Source: Berberis thunbergii (taxonomy: Eukaryota > Streptophyta > Magnoliopsida > Ranunculales > Berberidaceae). From it: 64,000 nt of DNA. Shown one piece after another: positions 35,230 to 48,869 of this stretch. The stretch lies in the NCBI GenBank assembly GCA_003290165.1, contig QNQO01009148.1:62001-126000 (forward strand), read 5' to 3'. The notes under the pieces are model-generated. The model was not told where the DNA came from, did no database searches, and saw only the letters and a list, made by a program, of their open reading frames with translations. The position numbers and the translations under genes were made by a program. Every line of letters begins with the position of its first letter. The first letter of the stretch is position 1.

Positions 35230-36524
35230 AACATGAAATTGTGTATGAATTATTTTAGCATGTACTAAGTTAGACTTGAGGGAAAAAACTAACAGCTCAT
35301 TCGAATCTTGAATGAGAACTACCTGTATTTCTTAAGGTGAAATGCGTTTTTTTTATATTTAATTGTCTCGATTTGTAAATTTGTTCACACCAGTATTAAT
35401 ATACTAACTCAAATTTTGTATTGTTTTACAAATTTTAGTGTGTTCTTAATGAGCGTAGCCTCAGAGACTTATCAAGGTTAATTGGAGCGCAAGGGTGGTA
35501 TTAGCTGTGTGGCGATGGCTAAGGATTCGACACGTTTTTGTTAGATATTTATTATTATTATTCATAAGTAATCAGATGTAGGGTTTAGTTATAAATGCTC
35601 AGTTTTAATCAGAGATTTATTTGGGGATTGATTAATGTAATTTTCATTTATTTATGTTGTGGCTTGTGTTTATAATTGTGGATCTCACTTGTAGAGGAAG
35701 AATATTGAAGAATGTTAGTAATTTGTTTTCTGCCTTATAACTGTACCATTTAATTTGCAATCACCGTGCATTGATTTTTGAACAATCTATTAATCTATGT
35801 TGTTCAAAAATCAGGGCATGACATGCCGCTAAGCAAATCCACCCTCTCCCACAGCCACAGCCACCGCCATTGCCATCGTGCCTCATCCTCCTCCACCGCC
35901 CCCTCGCCCATTGTCCCCTAATCTCACAAGAGATGAAATGGGTTCTTGCCAAAATCTGGTGAGACGAGGAGAAGCAACGACAGCAGCAAGGAAAGGTCAT
36001 TGGAGGAGGAAGGCAAAGAGTGGAAGTGATAGTGTCAAAATACAACAACCATTCTTTATAGGCCACCAAATAAGATTACCTAAAAAATAATCTCGAGAGA
36101 TGAGTCAAATTCATTCATTTGCCAATTAGTACTAGTGTAAAAATGAAATTGATTTACATGGAGATGAAATTTAAACACACCCACTCACTCATTTTAAAAT
36201 TGTTGGATCTTGTTCGTTTCGTGTGGAGGAGAAAAGTGTATAATGAAAGATCAAAAGAAACATTAATCATCTACTCAGTGTCCACGAGTGATGCATTTGC
36301 AGGAATGTTCCCAACAAACGGTGTCACAAAGTAAGATCATGTCATCTACTAATCGTAACGTAAGCTTCATGAGCTAAACCAAGACTACTTTGCTCCCACG
36401 CAAAAGGGTAAATAGAGTTTATAGTAAGAAGTTTGGTCGTTTAGTGCCCTTTTAGAGTAGGTGAGATTTTACAGTGAAGCTCACCAAGACATTTTTTCGT
36501 ACAAAATTTGTTCATTGTTTTGAT

Positions 36525-37072
36525 TAGGGGTGGGCAATGTCGGTTCGGTTCGGTTTTGAGCTCCAAATCGATTTAATTCGGTTTGTCCAAAACCCAAACT
36601 GAAACCAAATTTTGTATTTGTAAACCGATGAATTCGGTTGAACCAAATTTCGGATCGGTTCGGTTCGGTTGAACCGAAATTTCAGGCTCAAGCATTTGAA
36701 AGACTTTCATTAAAACATGTCCAATTTTTTTACAGGTCCAATTTTTTTATAGACTCAATTTTTAGCCCAAAATTGAAAACTTTGAGAGAATAGGGTGATT
36801 TAGTGCAACAGGGTGTATTGCAATGCATTTGTTGCAATAATCAAGTATTGACACCTACTTTTTATTTAGTTATTTATATATTTAATTAATCGATCGGTTC
36901 GGTTATAAATCTGTCGGTTCAAAACCGCAAACCGATTTTGAACCGTTTATAATCGGTTCGGTTCGGTTTAAATTATTTTCTCTCTACTCATATTTCGGTT
37001 CGGTTACCGAACCGAATTTGAAAATCGGTTCGATCGGTTAACCGAATTTAAATCGGTTTTTGCCCACCCCTA
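36525..37072 (+). mobile_element. hAT-type MITE, copy 1 (548 bp), perfect 8-bp TSD
   Basis: Ends are TAGGGGTGGGCA and TGCCCACCCCTA, flanked on both sides by GTTTTGAT (36517-36524 and 37073-37080). The interior is rich in GGTTCGGTT/AACCGAA phrases and non-coding. An 8-bp TSD and YAGGG ends fit the hAT superfamily. Two related copies lie at 56276 (direct) and 63189 (inverted). Confidence 0.93.
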
Positions 37073-37080
37073 GTTTTGAT

Positions 37081-38388
37081 TTTTCATCTAGCTTATTATA
37101 AAAACAACATTTTGAAAAACCAATGAGGTCCAATGTCACAGAAAGAGATTTAGAGAAGAGCCACCCAATGCCCTTTTCTCAGGCAAACCATATTTTAGAA
37201 ACAAAGTGCCAACTCTACCATTTTCTCTGTAAATTTGGAAAAGATAGAAAGGGATAGAGTTGACACTCACATGCTTGACACCCTCCCAAGCACTAAACTG
37301 GCAGCCTAGAAAGGTTCCTACAGGTTTTGGTGTGTTAGTTGTTATCATTGTCGCGTTTTAGTTTGTTTATTGCTGCCGTTGTCACATTTTGCTTTACAAG
37401 TTCACAACTGTGACCAAGATAAGCAACAATACCAAGACAGGGATGATCATAGCCTATTGCCCAGTAGACCCCAATAGTACACCCTCAGGGTTAGGCACGG
37501 CCTGTGAATCAAGTTTGAGTTGGACATGGCCCAAAATCATAGTCTCCACCAAAATAACTACTTAGATGAGAGTCCTATAATACATCAGAGCGCCGCATAA
37601 AATCAGTGTACTGCAAATAAGAGACTGTAAACCCAGAAAATCCTCGAAGGACATTAGTCCAACAAAATTTCAAAACACAGACCTTTAATTAGGTTATATG
37701 TAGAGGATACTAGAGAGGATGCATAATCTTAGCTCTGAGGATTGGACGGGGGTAGACTGCAAGAGGAAAGAATAAAAAGAAAAATATCATGTATGACTAA
37801 AAACATAACAAAATTCATTTGTTCTGCACAGTTTCTCACTCATTTGTTTTGGACAAAACTACTATCCACACATTTCAGCCAACTTGATTTTCCAAAGTAA
37901 ACTTTGGTGAAGCCAATAAAAGTACTAACCAAACAAGGATTTATGAAAATCAGATTTTTGGTCATTTGACACTGACAGGGCCCGCCTTTTTCTGCTTTTT
38001 CAGATGTGACCAACCATTCCCTTCAGGAGGATGAAGACACTACAACTCAACCGAACAGCCATCCCAAAACACAATTTTATGGTCACATTTTAATGCAAAT
38101 CGAAGCTCAAAGGATGAGAAATGTGCCTTGCAATAAGCGATCAACAAAAACAATTGATCCAAAAGGAAGAGTTTCCTTACCAACCGGTGTCTCAATATGG
38201 AAGTTATCAACATTTGATGGTACCCAAAGCTTCCTGCAACTCAAACTACCAGCAGCCCAGTGAGACCCGAAGTCATCTCATCCTTCTGAACGAAGTTTGT
38301 TGTGTCATGCACATGGCCACACCTACTCCTTTATGCATATAGTTGCCACACGGCAACTTCCCAAAGACGGTTCCATGTCTGAAGGAAC
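37081..38388. other. Intergenic DNA and probable 3' UTR of the NOT4 gene
   Basis: No coding signal. NOT4 ends at 38389 on the minus strand, so its 3' UTR must extend leftward into this stretch. Nothing else is recognised. Confidence 0.5.
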
Positions 38389-41300
38389 TCAAATGCCATA
38401 TGCCCTTTTATATACATCGCCTGAACTGGGCATGCGGAACTTTTGATCCTCATAACTAGAATAGTGCTTGTTCAATCCAAGCCTCTCATTTCTAAGCAGT
38501 TCCGCCATACTCAGTTCATTACTAGTTTGAACCTCATCCCAGTGGCCGTTCAACATATGTGCATTTCTGGACTGCTGAAGTGATAATTGCCTGAAAGGGG
38601 ATAGATTGTTGGCTTGGGTTTGTTCCAGGTACCTAGACTGGACCCTGTAAGCATCACTCAGAGCAGAAAACCTATCGGCATTGTGATCAGTATATCTCAA
38701 GTTCTGATGTTGGGAGATAGATTGTTGCATTAAAATCTGAAGTCTAGGATCACTTTCTGGAAGGCTAAGCTGTGGAGTGTAAGTTGATCTCATATCCAAT
38801 CCGGAGTTACTTATGCCATTTGGTACTCTTCCTTTCCCAACTGCTAAAATAGCAGGATCAATCAACTCAACATCTGCTACTCCACCAGTTTGAGCTAAAT
38901 ACTGGTTTCTCAACATAGAACTCTCAAGCAAGTGACTCCCTGTAAAATAAAACATAATTAAAAATGCATGACGGAATTAAAAAGTCAGTTCAAAAAGAGC
39001 TCTTGAAACCTAGATTAGACAACTAAAGATTGAACAAACCAGAAAACGATTCGAAAGTCTGTTCCATCCTCTCTTGAGTAGAAAATCCTGGAGGGGGTGC
39101 TGGTGCTCTGCTTGGAATTGAAAAACCAGGAGGGGCTGAAATTTGAGATCTTGATGCTGTTTCAAACATAATTCAGAAACATTTATCAGATTACATCACG
39201 AAATAACTATCATAACAAAATGTCTATAGAAATTTGCTTATGATACTACGACATAATCTCAAGCATTTGAGATCTTGACGTTATTAGAAACATCTTAGCC
39301 TACATTTTTTCTGCTTTGTCGAGTTTTCATTTATTGGCTTGTGTTTTACCAAAAGTATAGCCGCATATATATGGCTCTAGTCAAACACTCCTCTAAACAA
39401 TAAAAAAATAACTCAACACAGAAAAACAGGGAACATACTTGTCTAGTTCCATTAAATGCAATCTAAATATGTTCCATCAAAAGCAATTTAAACAATTAAG
39501 TCTCTAACAGGCCTCCTAATCATGTGTAGGCTTCAAAGCTTAAATTCAAGATAATATAAACAAAAGTAGGTTTTATTAATTGTATAGCACAGCTTTCCAG
39601 TCATAAATCATTAGTATTATAAGGAATAACTCACATGACCCCTTGCCTTTTCTTTTTCTTTTTTTGAAAATAACTTAGTGGAAAACAAGGAGCCGAAACC
39701 ATTAAAGGTGTAAAAGACTAGATTACATAGACAATCAAATTAAGAAATTGCCCTTTTCTACCAAATTATAATGATGTGGCAGGAGTTTTCAAAATGAGAA
39801 AATCATAAGAACCTCATAATAACCCTGATTACAAATACAAAATAAAAAGAACAGGTATCATTCTCAATTTTCACTCCCTCGAAAGTTGCAAAGAAAACAG
39901 AAACGTGAGACAATGCAAAATAATGGAATTTCGTGAAGCAGATGCATGTAAGAAAGGTCAACATGTTTTCACTGATGCTCACCAGCAAGTTTATTAGATG
40001 AGGCAAGTGACAGGTTACTTGGAAAAGTATCAGTTTCGGCGAACATGCTTGAAGTAAACCCATTCCGAAGCTTTTCGGAATATGGGTCCCTATCCACTGT
40101 ATAGTCCTGGGGGACAGAATATTTATTATGCCCAAGGTTATTGAAAGAATTGTCGAGATCAGATACTGGGTTTGCCAAATCTTCTCTAGCAAATGAAAAT
40201 CTGGACTGATTGTTGTTTTGTACTTTCAAAGAACTAGAAAGCTTAAGAGAATTGTGCTGCTCATCAGTTTTGCTTAACAATTTGACTAAATTGTGAGGTG
40301 ACGTCAATGAGTCATCCCATGCATCAAAGTCCATCGACAGGATGTTTGAGATTATGCTGTTTTCACCCATATCTGTACCAGCAGCAGTCATATCAAAAGC
40401 AGTCTTATTCAACCTTCCTGAGTATTCACCTTTCTCCACATTCACTAATAAGTTAGAACTTCCAGAAATCTTCCCTAACTCAGAATTCCTGCTAACTTTA
40501 CTCTCATCAAATCCATTTGGTAATACCGATTTCCTAGACAGAAACAAACTGGAGGTTGGGTCAACTTCTTCATGTCCACTATCTACAAGACCTGTAATAC
40601 CAAATACATTCCCGGTAACACCATCTGACTTGTTACATCTTCTATCATCTGATCTTAGCAATATTTCCTCCACACCACTATATGTATTTGCTAGTGAGTG
40701 TGGTTGTGATTCTGATCTCAAATCAGAAAACTCTCTAGAATCAGAAACACCGTCTGACCCCACAGGAGCTTTTCTTGGTTGTAGTGAGATCAAAGGTTCT
40801 CTGACATGCTCAGTGTTATACTGTTGCGAAGCATGATGTCCAGATGATTTAGTTAAAAGAATATCATAATCTGAAATGTGGGGCTTGATAACATCAGAAT
40901 TTCCACTCCCACTGTGGCTGTCAATGCCCATTGACGATAAAGTAGAAGATATACTCTGAATTATTCCATTTGTAGTCACATTTGCGTCTGAAGAAGACGC
41001 ATGAGACTGCCTACCTAACTCTTCAGTCTGTGTGATGTTTGGTTGCATTCTGAGCCCCCTATCACTATCCTTGTATGTAAAAGGTAATTGGCCGCTTGAA
41101 GTTGTGGTAGCAGGAACTACCTTTCTGACAACTTCTGCAAGTGAATCTGATGCAGTTTCTTGAACATCTTTACCACTACACTGCTTTGAAGATTCCAACT
41201 GCCCTAACCCACCATTAGAATGTTGGACCTGACTTTCTTCATTTTCAGATGAATTTATACCTACATCTGAATACAATGTGGATCCCTGAATTATGTTTCC

Positions 41301-44242
41301 AGTGACTGCTGTGGACGGACCATTGGAAGTATCTACCCTCTGTCCAGCCGGTTCACTCAAACCAGTTGAACTTGCAGTTGGTGGCCTGCCATTTGAGACG
41401 CGCAACCCCCTACCAATCAAAGTTAAAACGTTCAGTTGAGAGGCCCCATACGATAAACAAACAAAAAATAAACAACAATAAATAGCATACCATGAGGCTG
41501 CAGCTGGAAGAGCAACAGATCTACCAGAGCTACCATTAGGAGGAGAACTTTTAGGGTGGCTAAAGGGATTCTGTAGCAAATAATAACCAAGTCATGACAT
41601 GGAATAAACCGACTGCAACACATTACATGCCAACAAGCAGATATTGCAAATTGGCCATAACTATAACCCAAATATAACAAAGATCAAAATTAACATATCA
41701 TCAAAATTTTATGGTCCCAAATAAGTATAAGTATTGAAGAAACAGGGTATGATGTTGTTCCATCAGCTCCAGATTGCAATTCATTGTAAAATTATCACTT
41801 TTTTTTATAAAAAAAAGACCAAGAATGAAGGTTATACATTTGTGGTAATTTTAGTAATAGGCTTCACAGAAGGAGTAGTGGTGTTGACACAAAAATCATC
41901 CACAGGAGGAGGCAAAGTATTCCCTGAACGCCGTTGCAAATTATTTGTTGCACCAGTTATTTGTTGAACCCTGTTCCTAGAACGTAAACAAGAGATTATG
42001 ATTCATATCATCATTTGATGAAACCGAAGTAAAAGAAACTGAGGTAGCAGAAGTAACAGAAGTGCGAGGAAATGAACTCAAGGATTGTGTATGGATTGTT
42101 TTATACCTTGTATATGCTGAAATTATCTCATCTTTAGTAAAACTATCTTCTTGGGTGCCAATTTCATGCAAATATAAACAATCTGGATTGCTGCACGTCT
42201 GGACCAACAAAGACACAATTCAGCTAGCTAAACAATTACCTCACAACTGTTGACAAGAAACTCAAAAAATCAAACAACCAAATATGTATCTAACAAGAAA
42301 GAATACCATATTTCTCAACCAAGCATGGCAATACTTTGTGGTCCCAAAGCATGCTCTGAAAATGCAATTTAATCAGTAACCAACACATACAGAAAACTGT
42401 TATTTAGGAAATACAGTGATAAAGGAACCATATTCTTACCTCAAAGGTTTACCTTCTAAAACATAGCCGTGCACCAGTTGAATACATCGAACTGCCTCCT
42501 CTTCTTTTGAGTAAGTAATATATCTGCAAATAAAGGAGGTGAGGAAACAGGCAACAGGAACATCTGTGCATAATTGGAATTCCCCACTCTTAAAGTGCGA
42601 CAATTAAATCACGCAGTCCATTACTAATTAAAATTTTCCAGATCATAAGGCAAACGTAAGCATGAGTGCAATCATCATTATACTGAAAAAGAGACAACAA
42701 CTGGGTGGCTTCATAATTGTGCATGCCCCAAATAATCTCATATTCCTATACAGAAAAAGAACCAAGTAATACCAAACGAGAAAAGCTTGACATTCATTAG
42801 AGCATCAGAAACCATGTTCCAAAGGAAAGAAACAAGATAATAAAATAACTGGGTGGCTTCATAATGTCCAATAGTTATCATATGAATATAAGTGTCCAAA
42901 CAATCAATAAGGATCCCATAGTGACTCTTTGACTAATGCATAAATCTCTCAGAGGAATTGACCTTAATAAAGTGTCACAATATTTTTTTTTCCGGTGCCT
43001 CGAATCCATAGTGAACTACAGGAAACAATATACCAGATCCATATAAAGTGTATCTTCTGCAAGTCAACTCTATAATACCAACCCCAACCATAAAAGTGAG
43101 ATTTATGATTTGCAAGATAACTTGAACAAAAACATAGATACTTGTTTAACAGTATATGAGTGTAACAACAAGCAATACGGCACAATAATACTTCCATGTT
43201 AGAATTAAATACTCAAAATGGTTACAAGTGAACTTACACACTACAGGTGTTGTTTGGAGAATGTTGAATAGCACCGCCGGCAGTCCGAGCAATAGACACT
43301 TTTAGAACCTTTCCATACTGGGCAAAATATTCTCTACGCTGAAGCAGCTGTTAAAAAAAAATTCAATATCTTGCTTCGAGACAGTACAAAAATAAATATG
43401 TAAATCACTCAAATAATCACATGTGGCTTTATCGCATATTCCATAAGAACTGATAACAAGTTAAAAACTGAACAGATAGATAGCTTAAAGGATCCACCCA
43501 CATCTTCATCTGCTAAATCAGAAGGTATCCCTATTATATACACCAGGTTTCGTTGAATAACTCGAACACTGCTAAGATGTTTTCTTCCATCAGATGCTTT
43601 AGGTTTGGGCTTTTGTGACTTTAATTTTCTCTCTGACTGTATGTCAGCCAACCTGCCACAGGATAGAAGACAATGAGTTTTTTTCTTCATGGAAATTACA
43701 AAAAATGAAAAATTACAAATCACCATACCTTTCATTAGAAGCCATCCCTACAATCTTTTCTTTATCATAAGGTATGCGACATGCAGGACAACGACCCTCT
43801 GTGTCATCTTTTTCAGCCATGTCTATGATATGATGCCAACACCAAACACATATCTGGGGAGATAAACATAGTCTAGGTTAACAGCAAAATAAATACACAG
43901 GACAGGTAACAAACACATGAAGCTTCTCGCACTTTAACGAAGGGACAGATCTAGATATCTTAATTGTCTTAATTAAGTGCATCAATCTTTTGCCATTCTC
44001 AAACTATACACCTAAAGTTATCTACAAGCCATAGACATGTATACATTTACAATTCCCCAACATGCCCAAGAGGACATACTTTCGATTTAACACCTTCTTC
44101 TAGTTTCATAAACAACATCAAATGAAAAGGGGCATTCAACATCTCAAACCTCATAGCCGCATTTGCATGGTTTCAATTGCTGATCCGTCAGGTCCATCTC
44201 CTCAGCGCACAGAGGACAGGTCTTTTCTCCTTGGTCACTCAT
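38389..44242 (-). CDS. CNOT4: CCR4-NOT complex subunit 4 (NOT4) RING-type E3 ubiquitin ligase, 1005 aa
   Basis: Ubiquitin ligase associated with the CCR4-NOT deadenylase, linking mRNA decay and protein quality control. CDS exons in transcript order: 44242-44150, 43853-43729, 43652-43502, 43347-43238, 42523-42440, 42355-42307, 42198-42107, 41976-41838, 41570-41491, 41409-39983, 39156-39040, 38939-38389. They sum to 3018 nt with consistent phases and end in TGA. Residues 9-56 form the C4C4 RING (CPLC, CKC, CVWC, CPAC). An RRM follows (RNLVYIIGIPSDLADED, later VYITYSKEEEAVRCIQLVHG), then a CCCH finger (CHAWLRNMTCSNPDCLYLH). The long disordered C-terminal half is mostly the 1427-nt exon, with PPGFSIPSRAPAPPPGFS motifs. 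This is the usual plant NOT4 layout. The start codon MSDQGEKTCPLC lies just after the 5' UTR intron acceptor. Confidence 0.95.
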
Positions 44243-44249
44243 GATTTCC

Positions 44250-45020
44250 CTGCAAAACAAATTCCACAAACAAACCATAAGGATTCAACCATTCCTAAAT
44301 ACCTATTCGATTCATCAAAACAAAGGATTCGTCATTTGGATACCCTAAAACATCATGCAATTTCATCCTCTAACAGAGTACATCTTCATTTCATCAAAAA
44401 CTCATAATGACGGATTTCTCAATAAGCTAACCAACAAAATCATCATCTAAAATATTAAAAAAATACAAAAAATACGACTTTTTATCTAATAAACAAAAAT
44501 CAAACCCTGTCAATCCAAAACAATCCAAATTCAATGAGGAAAACCAAGACTCTGCCTTTAAACCGATAACTAGAAAAAAAAAAAAAAAAAAAAAAACAAT
44601 ACATCTAACAATGAACACTTAGCAAAATCATTGTTAACCAGCTCCATCTAAGCAGATCCTCTCGATTCAGCCGAATCAAGATCCAATCACCAAACCGGCA
44701 ATTTCCAGACCTAATCTTGAAAATTTTTAGATTGAAAACAAATACAAACATGCAAATCAGAACACAAACAGAATCAAAACATTAAACCTAAAATACATCT
44801 AATCGATTCAAACCTAAAAATAATCCACACAAACCAAACAATCGGACCTTACAATCCACCAGATTTACAAACAAAACAATCTTATAATCCACCAAACCAA
44901 AAACCAGATTTACAAATAAAGTAATCTTTATGATTTAGATTACTTACGATTGCAGATCGAGAGACGAAAGAACGAACGAACGAGAGAAGGAAGATCAAAA
45001 GAGGTGAGGTGAGGAAGCCC
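44250..45020 (-). promoter_or_regulatory. 5' UTR exon and 5' UTR intron of NOT4
   Basis: The sequence GCAATC followed by GTAAGTAA places a donor with the exon edge at 44948. The acceptor TTTTGCAG lies just before GGAAATCATG (edge 44249), giving a ~698-bp leader intron (44250-44947) containing a long A/T run. The leader exon (44948 to about 45020) is TC-rich with TTCGTTCGTTCG phrases. Confidence 0.75.
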
Positions 45021-45545
45021 TTTTTTCTGGATGGATGGCTCTCTCTTTGGCTTTGGCTTTGGCTTTCTTTGTTGCTGCTGTTTTATTTTCCGTCTCTCTT
45101 TCTTTCTGTCAAATAAAAAAACCTTCTTCCCAATCTACCCTCCGACTTTAGCACTAATACAGATTGGCCATTCCATTTTTGTCGAACTTGGGATTTCTAT
45201 GCTTCCCATTTTGCCCTCCCACGGACGCGTCAGTCTGTTTATCTGTACGTGCGATCTATTGCTCCTCCCGTGGATTACCCATTTTTATCATATTCCCATG
45301 CTCCGGACAATACTTACCATCTATGCTCCTTACCTTCATCAACGGCTCTACATGCATCTGAACACGTGGGATGAGAGACATAGCGTATGTAAGATAATAT
45401 TTGATGTCAAGATGTAGTTATTATATTGCCAACCTATGTTTGAAATGGAAGCGGTGGTGCCTAAAAGTTACATACACGAGAGAAAAAGGAAAATGGAAGG
45501 AAATGATGATAATAATGGCAAGATGGCTTTCTTTATCAAAAGAGT

Positions 45546-45725
45546 AATTCTAGGTGTCGACGAAACCAGCGAGGAAATGAGCGAGGGGAGGGAGGTGGTG
45601 GGGTGGGGATTGTTTATATCTCTCGAGATGTGCACAAAAAAAAAGATGGCATGCATCCTGAGGGAGGTAAACGTTCCCACCCTGCCACCTCCCTCCCCTC
45701 GCTCATTTCCTCGACACCTAGAATT
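45546..45725. mobile_element. Hairpin MITE 1 of the TCTA(A/G)(A/G)TGTCGAGGAAA family (180 bp)
   Basis: Left end AATTCTAGGTGTCGACGAAA and right end (reverse complement) AATTCTAGGTGTCGAGGAAA, with complementary GAGCGAGGGGAGGGAGGTGG arms. The core carries TCTCGAGATGTGCAC. Confidence 0.8.
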
Positions 45726-47846
45726 TCTCTTATAAAAAAGGCTAGGGTGTTGCATTGGAAGAATTACATCACCATTTATAAACAAATAGCTTATAGAAAT
45801 TTATGTTTTTTTTTTCTTAATAATATGTTTTGATTTTTTCTTGTTTGATTAATAATGTGTTTTTAATTCATTATGGTGAGGTTGGTTTATTACAAATTTG
45901 TTCTATAATTATATGAGATAAATAGATAAATATAATTTGTCATATAATTATAATTTGTAATATGATTCATATTTATCTCATATAATTTGTTCTATCATTA
46001 GTACGACAAAAAGCGATGATTTCCATTCTTAGTTCCCTGTCGAATAAGTGATGAGAATATAGTTGTGTGTTTGATCGAACTGTACAAAAGTTGTCTAACG
46101 AAATATGTTGTAATTATTTATGTGATGTGAGGCACGGTTGTCTATATTGTATGATTGTGTGGAAGTTGCCATAATGAACAAGTAATAAAAACAATGTTAT
46201 TCATTTGATCGAATCGTACAAAAATTACCTTAACCGGTGAATTTATAAACTCATTGTTGATTGTCTCGTATAATTGTTCGAAAATTTCCTTAATGAATGA
46301 GTAACACAAATGCATTATGCATATGTTGTTTTAGTCATATTGTTTAAAATGTACGTAACCTTGATCATACTTAATGTTGCCCTTTCATGTGTCACAGTTT
46401 GATTGAGTTTAGCATAAATCTTGTAAATTTATATTAATTTGAATATTTTGTTTTGTTTTGTTTTGTTTTTCTTCGTCGAGTTTGTGTGTATCCTGCAATA
46501 ACTGACGTAATAATATGATATTAGATATCATTTCCATGATTATCGTAAGCATACTATAAAAAATTAAAATTATACCTTATGAATGGAAAAAATAAAATCC
46601 AGGCTCAAGTCTTTTAGTCTAAGTTTTGAAACCTAATCAAAGTTAAATAACACTATTAACAATCATGGTTTTGATGGTATAAAGTAGGCAAACCCAAACT
46701 ACAATAACAAAAAAATCCACAATTTGGTGCACCTTTTACTTGGTGTCATAATGCTCTAGGTTGGTGATACTAACTACTACAACCACCGTGACCAAGGGCA
46801 GATCTACTGAGGGGTGAGGGTGGGGCAGCTGCCCTCTTCAATATTTTTTTAAATATTTTTAGTAAATACTCTGTTTTACAAAAAAAAATTAATTATATAA
46901 TGTATAATACAATATGTCAATTGTTTATTTAATTATTTTTACATATCTTTATTGATGTAGTGATTGAAAGTTTAACATTTTTAATAAACGACTCAAGTTC
47001 CATACTAATGGAGCTTGCATTTTTTTTCCACTACAGTTTTATTAGTAAATGGCAACATTAAAAAACTATTTAATTTAATAAAAAATTATTTTCTAACTTC
47101 TTGGAGCGTATAATTTTTTATAGCGATTAACAATTACTATTTGTCATTGTGACATGGCCTCTATTTTTTGTTTTTAATGCAATTTTATATATATTTGGAA
47201 GCATTAAAAAAAAACACTGTTTGTTCACAAGTGGTATAAAACTTCAAACAAAAAAATAATTAAAATTAATATATAAAATAATTACTATATATTCAATGAA
47301 AATATATGTTATTAGCCAACTCATACAAAATTTGAGGCTCATATAATTTTTTTTTTTTTTCACAAACTTGTAGTATGATCTTATTATGTTCACAAATTTC
47401 ATATTTTTTTAAGCTTCAACCAGATACTTATTATAATTATTTTGTGATTTTAATTACATATTAAAATTATTACACTCATTTGCCCTTACTAAGGTTATCA
47501 ATATTGTGACATTATTTTTACTTAAAATTAAATTATACTGAATTCAATTTGGTATATGCAATATACTTTTAATGTATTTTCTTTATTAAGTATGTTTTTA
47601 TGTCATTCCAGTGGAGCTGACAAGATTTTAAGTGACTCAATGAATGTTATCAACATTTTGAATCAAAGCGTGATGGTATTATGGACTAGTCATGGTAACC
47701 ACTATCTAGTAATATTAGAAGACTAAAACAATCACGTATATGACTAAAGTTCATTCCATGTTAATTTTCCGCATTTTCTCTTTTGCCAAAGCTTTGGTAA
47801 AGAATCTGCCATATAGTTATGGGTCTAACAACACAGTAACAAATCA

Positions 47847-48043
47847 GAAATTCTAAATGTTCAGGAAGTGGGTGAAGAAACGAGTGAGGAGAGGAAGGTG
47901 GCGGGGTGGGAACCGTTCATCTCTCTCAAAATGCGTGTTATCAATTTTTGTGCATGCATTTTGAGGGAGGTGAACGGTCCCCACCTCACCACCTCCCTCC
48001 CCTCGCTCATTTCCTCGCTCGTTTCCTCGCCATGTAGAACTGC
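47847..48043. mobile_element. Hairpin MITE 2 of the same family (~197 bp)
   Basis: Left end GAAATTCTAAATG and right end (reverse complement) GCAGTTCTACATGGCGAGG, with arms GGAAGGTGGCGGGGTGGGAA pairing with the right half. The core is TCAAAATGCGTG. Confidence 0.75.
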
Positions 48044-48392
48044 TTAATAGGACGTATTGAAAGGAATCTGCAATTACTTATTAGGACATATTGTAAAACA
48101 GTCACTGAGGTTTAGGGGTAGAACAAGTTTTTTTTTTGCTGCGTTGGAGGTTTTTGTTGATGGTAAGTACAAAAGGGACATGGGTAAAATGGGCTCAAGT
48201 ATTTAGCTCGTCTACAAGTATGTCTTGGGGTATTTGAGGAAAATGTAACAGATGTATTCACAGTGGACTTTATATGTTCTTTCCAAATTTGAGACTTAAT
48301 TATAATATTGAAATTATTAATAATTTATTATAATTAATAAAATAAATAAGTTTAAGATGGAACGGAATGAACGATACTAAAAAAAAGGAAAT

Positions 48393-48544
48393 TCTAAATG
48401 GCAAGGGAACCAGCGAGGGAGGGAGGCAAAGCTGTTTATCTATTTGGAGATGTGTGAAATTGTCTCAAAATGTGAATTTTTGCGTATCTCGAAAAAGATA
48501 AACGGCTTCACCCCCCTTCATCGCTGGTTCCCTTACCATTTAGA
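48393..48544. mobile_element. Hairpin MITE 3 of the same family (152 bp)
   Basis: TCTAAATGGCAAGGGAACCA (start 48393) pairs with the right arm ending 48544 over 24 bp with one mismatch. The right flank reads GTTTGTCTAAATGG in reverse complement, very close to the MULE terminus GTTTGTCTAA(T/C)TG. Confidence 0.8.
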
Positions 48545-48691
48545 CAAACCCGATTAAAAATCCCCATTCGGATCCCACCCGAATGACCTCACTTTAAATC
48601 GGGACCAATGCATACTCATTAGTTTCGGCTAAAGAGTGTAGGAGGTGGTGCCCTAAAACAAAGTTCACTTCCATATCGGGAATTCGAGCTT

Positions 48692-48869
48692 TTCTAAATG
48701 TCGAGGAAACGAGCGAGGGAAATGAGGTGGCGAGGTGAAAGCCGTTCATTTCATTCGAGATGCGAGCGAGAAAAGTCAACGCACGCATCTCGAAGGAAAT
48801 GAACGGCTTTCACCCTCGCCACCTCATTTCCCTCGCTCGTTTCCTCGCTCATTTCCTCGACATTTAGAA
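48692..48869. mobile_element. Hairpin MITE 4 of the same family (178 bp), directly upstream of RRG
   Basis: TTCTAAATGTCGAGGAAACG at the left is matched by the right end, and ~75-80 bp arms (GCGAGGGAAATGAGGTGGCG and onward) are nearly perfectly complementary. It ends 237 bp before the first RRG ATG, so it probably sits in or beside the promoter. Confidence 0.85.

Larger units (their letters stand above)
33003..36516. other. Gene-free interval right of the MULE
   Basis: No splice-linked or conserved frame was seen. It contains the tandem repeat at 34133-34330, a 14-bp hairpin stem (35772-35785 with 35800-35813) and one minus-strand open frame at 34900-35229 listed separately at low confidence. 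Confidence 0.5.

Noticed and set aside
35761..36069. 102-codon minus-strand frame with Cys/Arg/Gly-rich composition
   Set aside because: Composition comes from CCACCGCC-type repeats; no domain, splice structure or conserved motif.
40342..40836. 164-codon plus-strand open frame
   Set aside because: Antisense to the long serine-rich NOT4 exon; low-complexity serine codons keep the opposite strand open.
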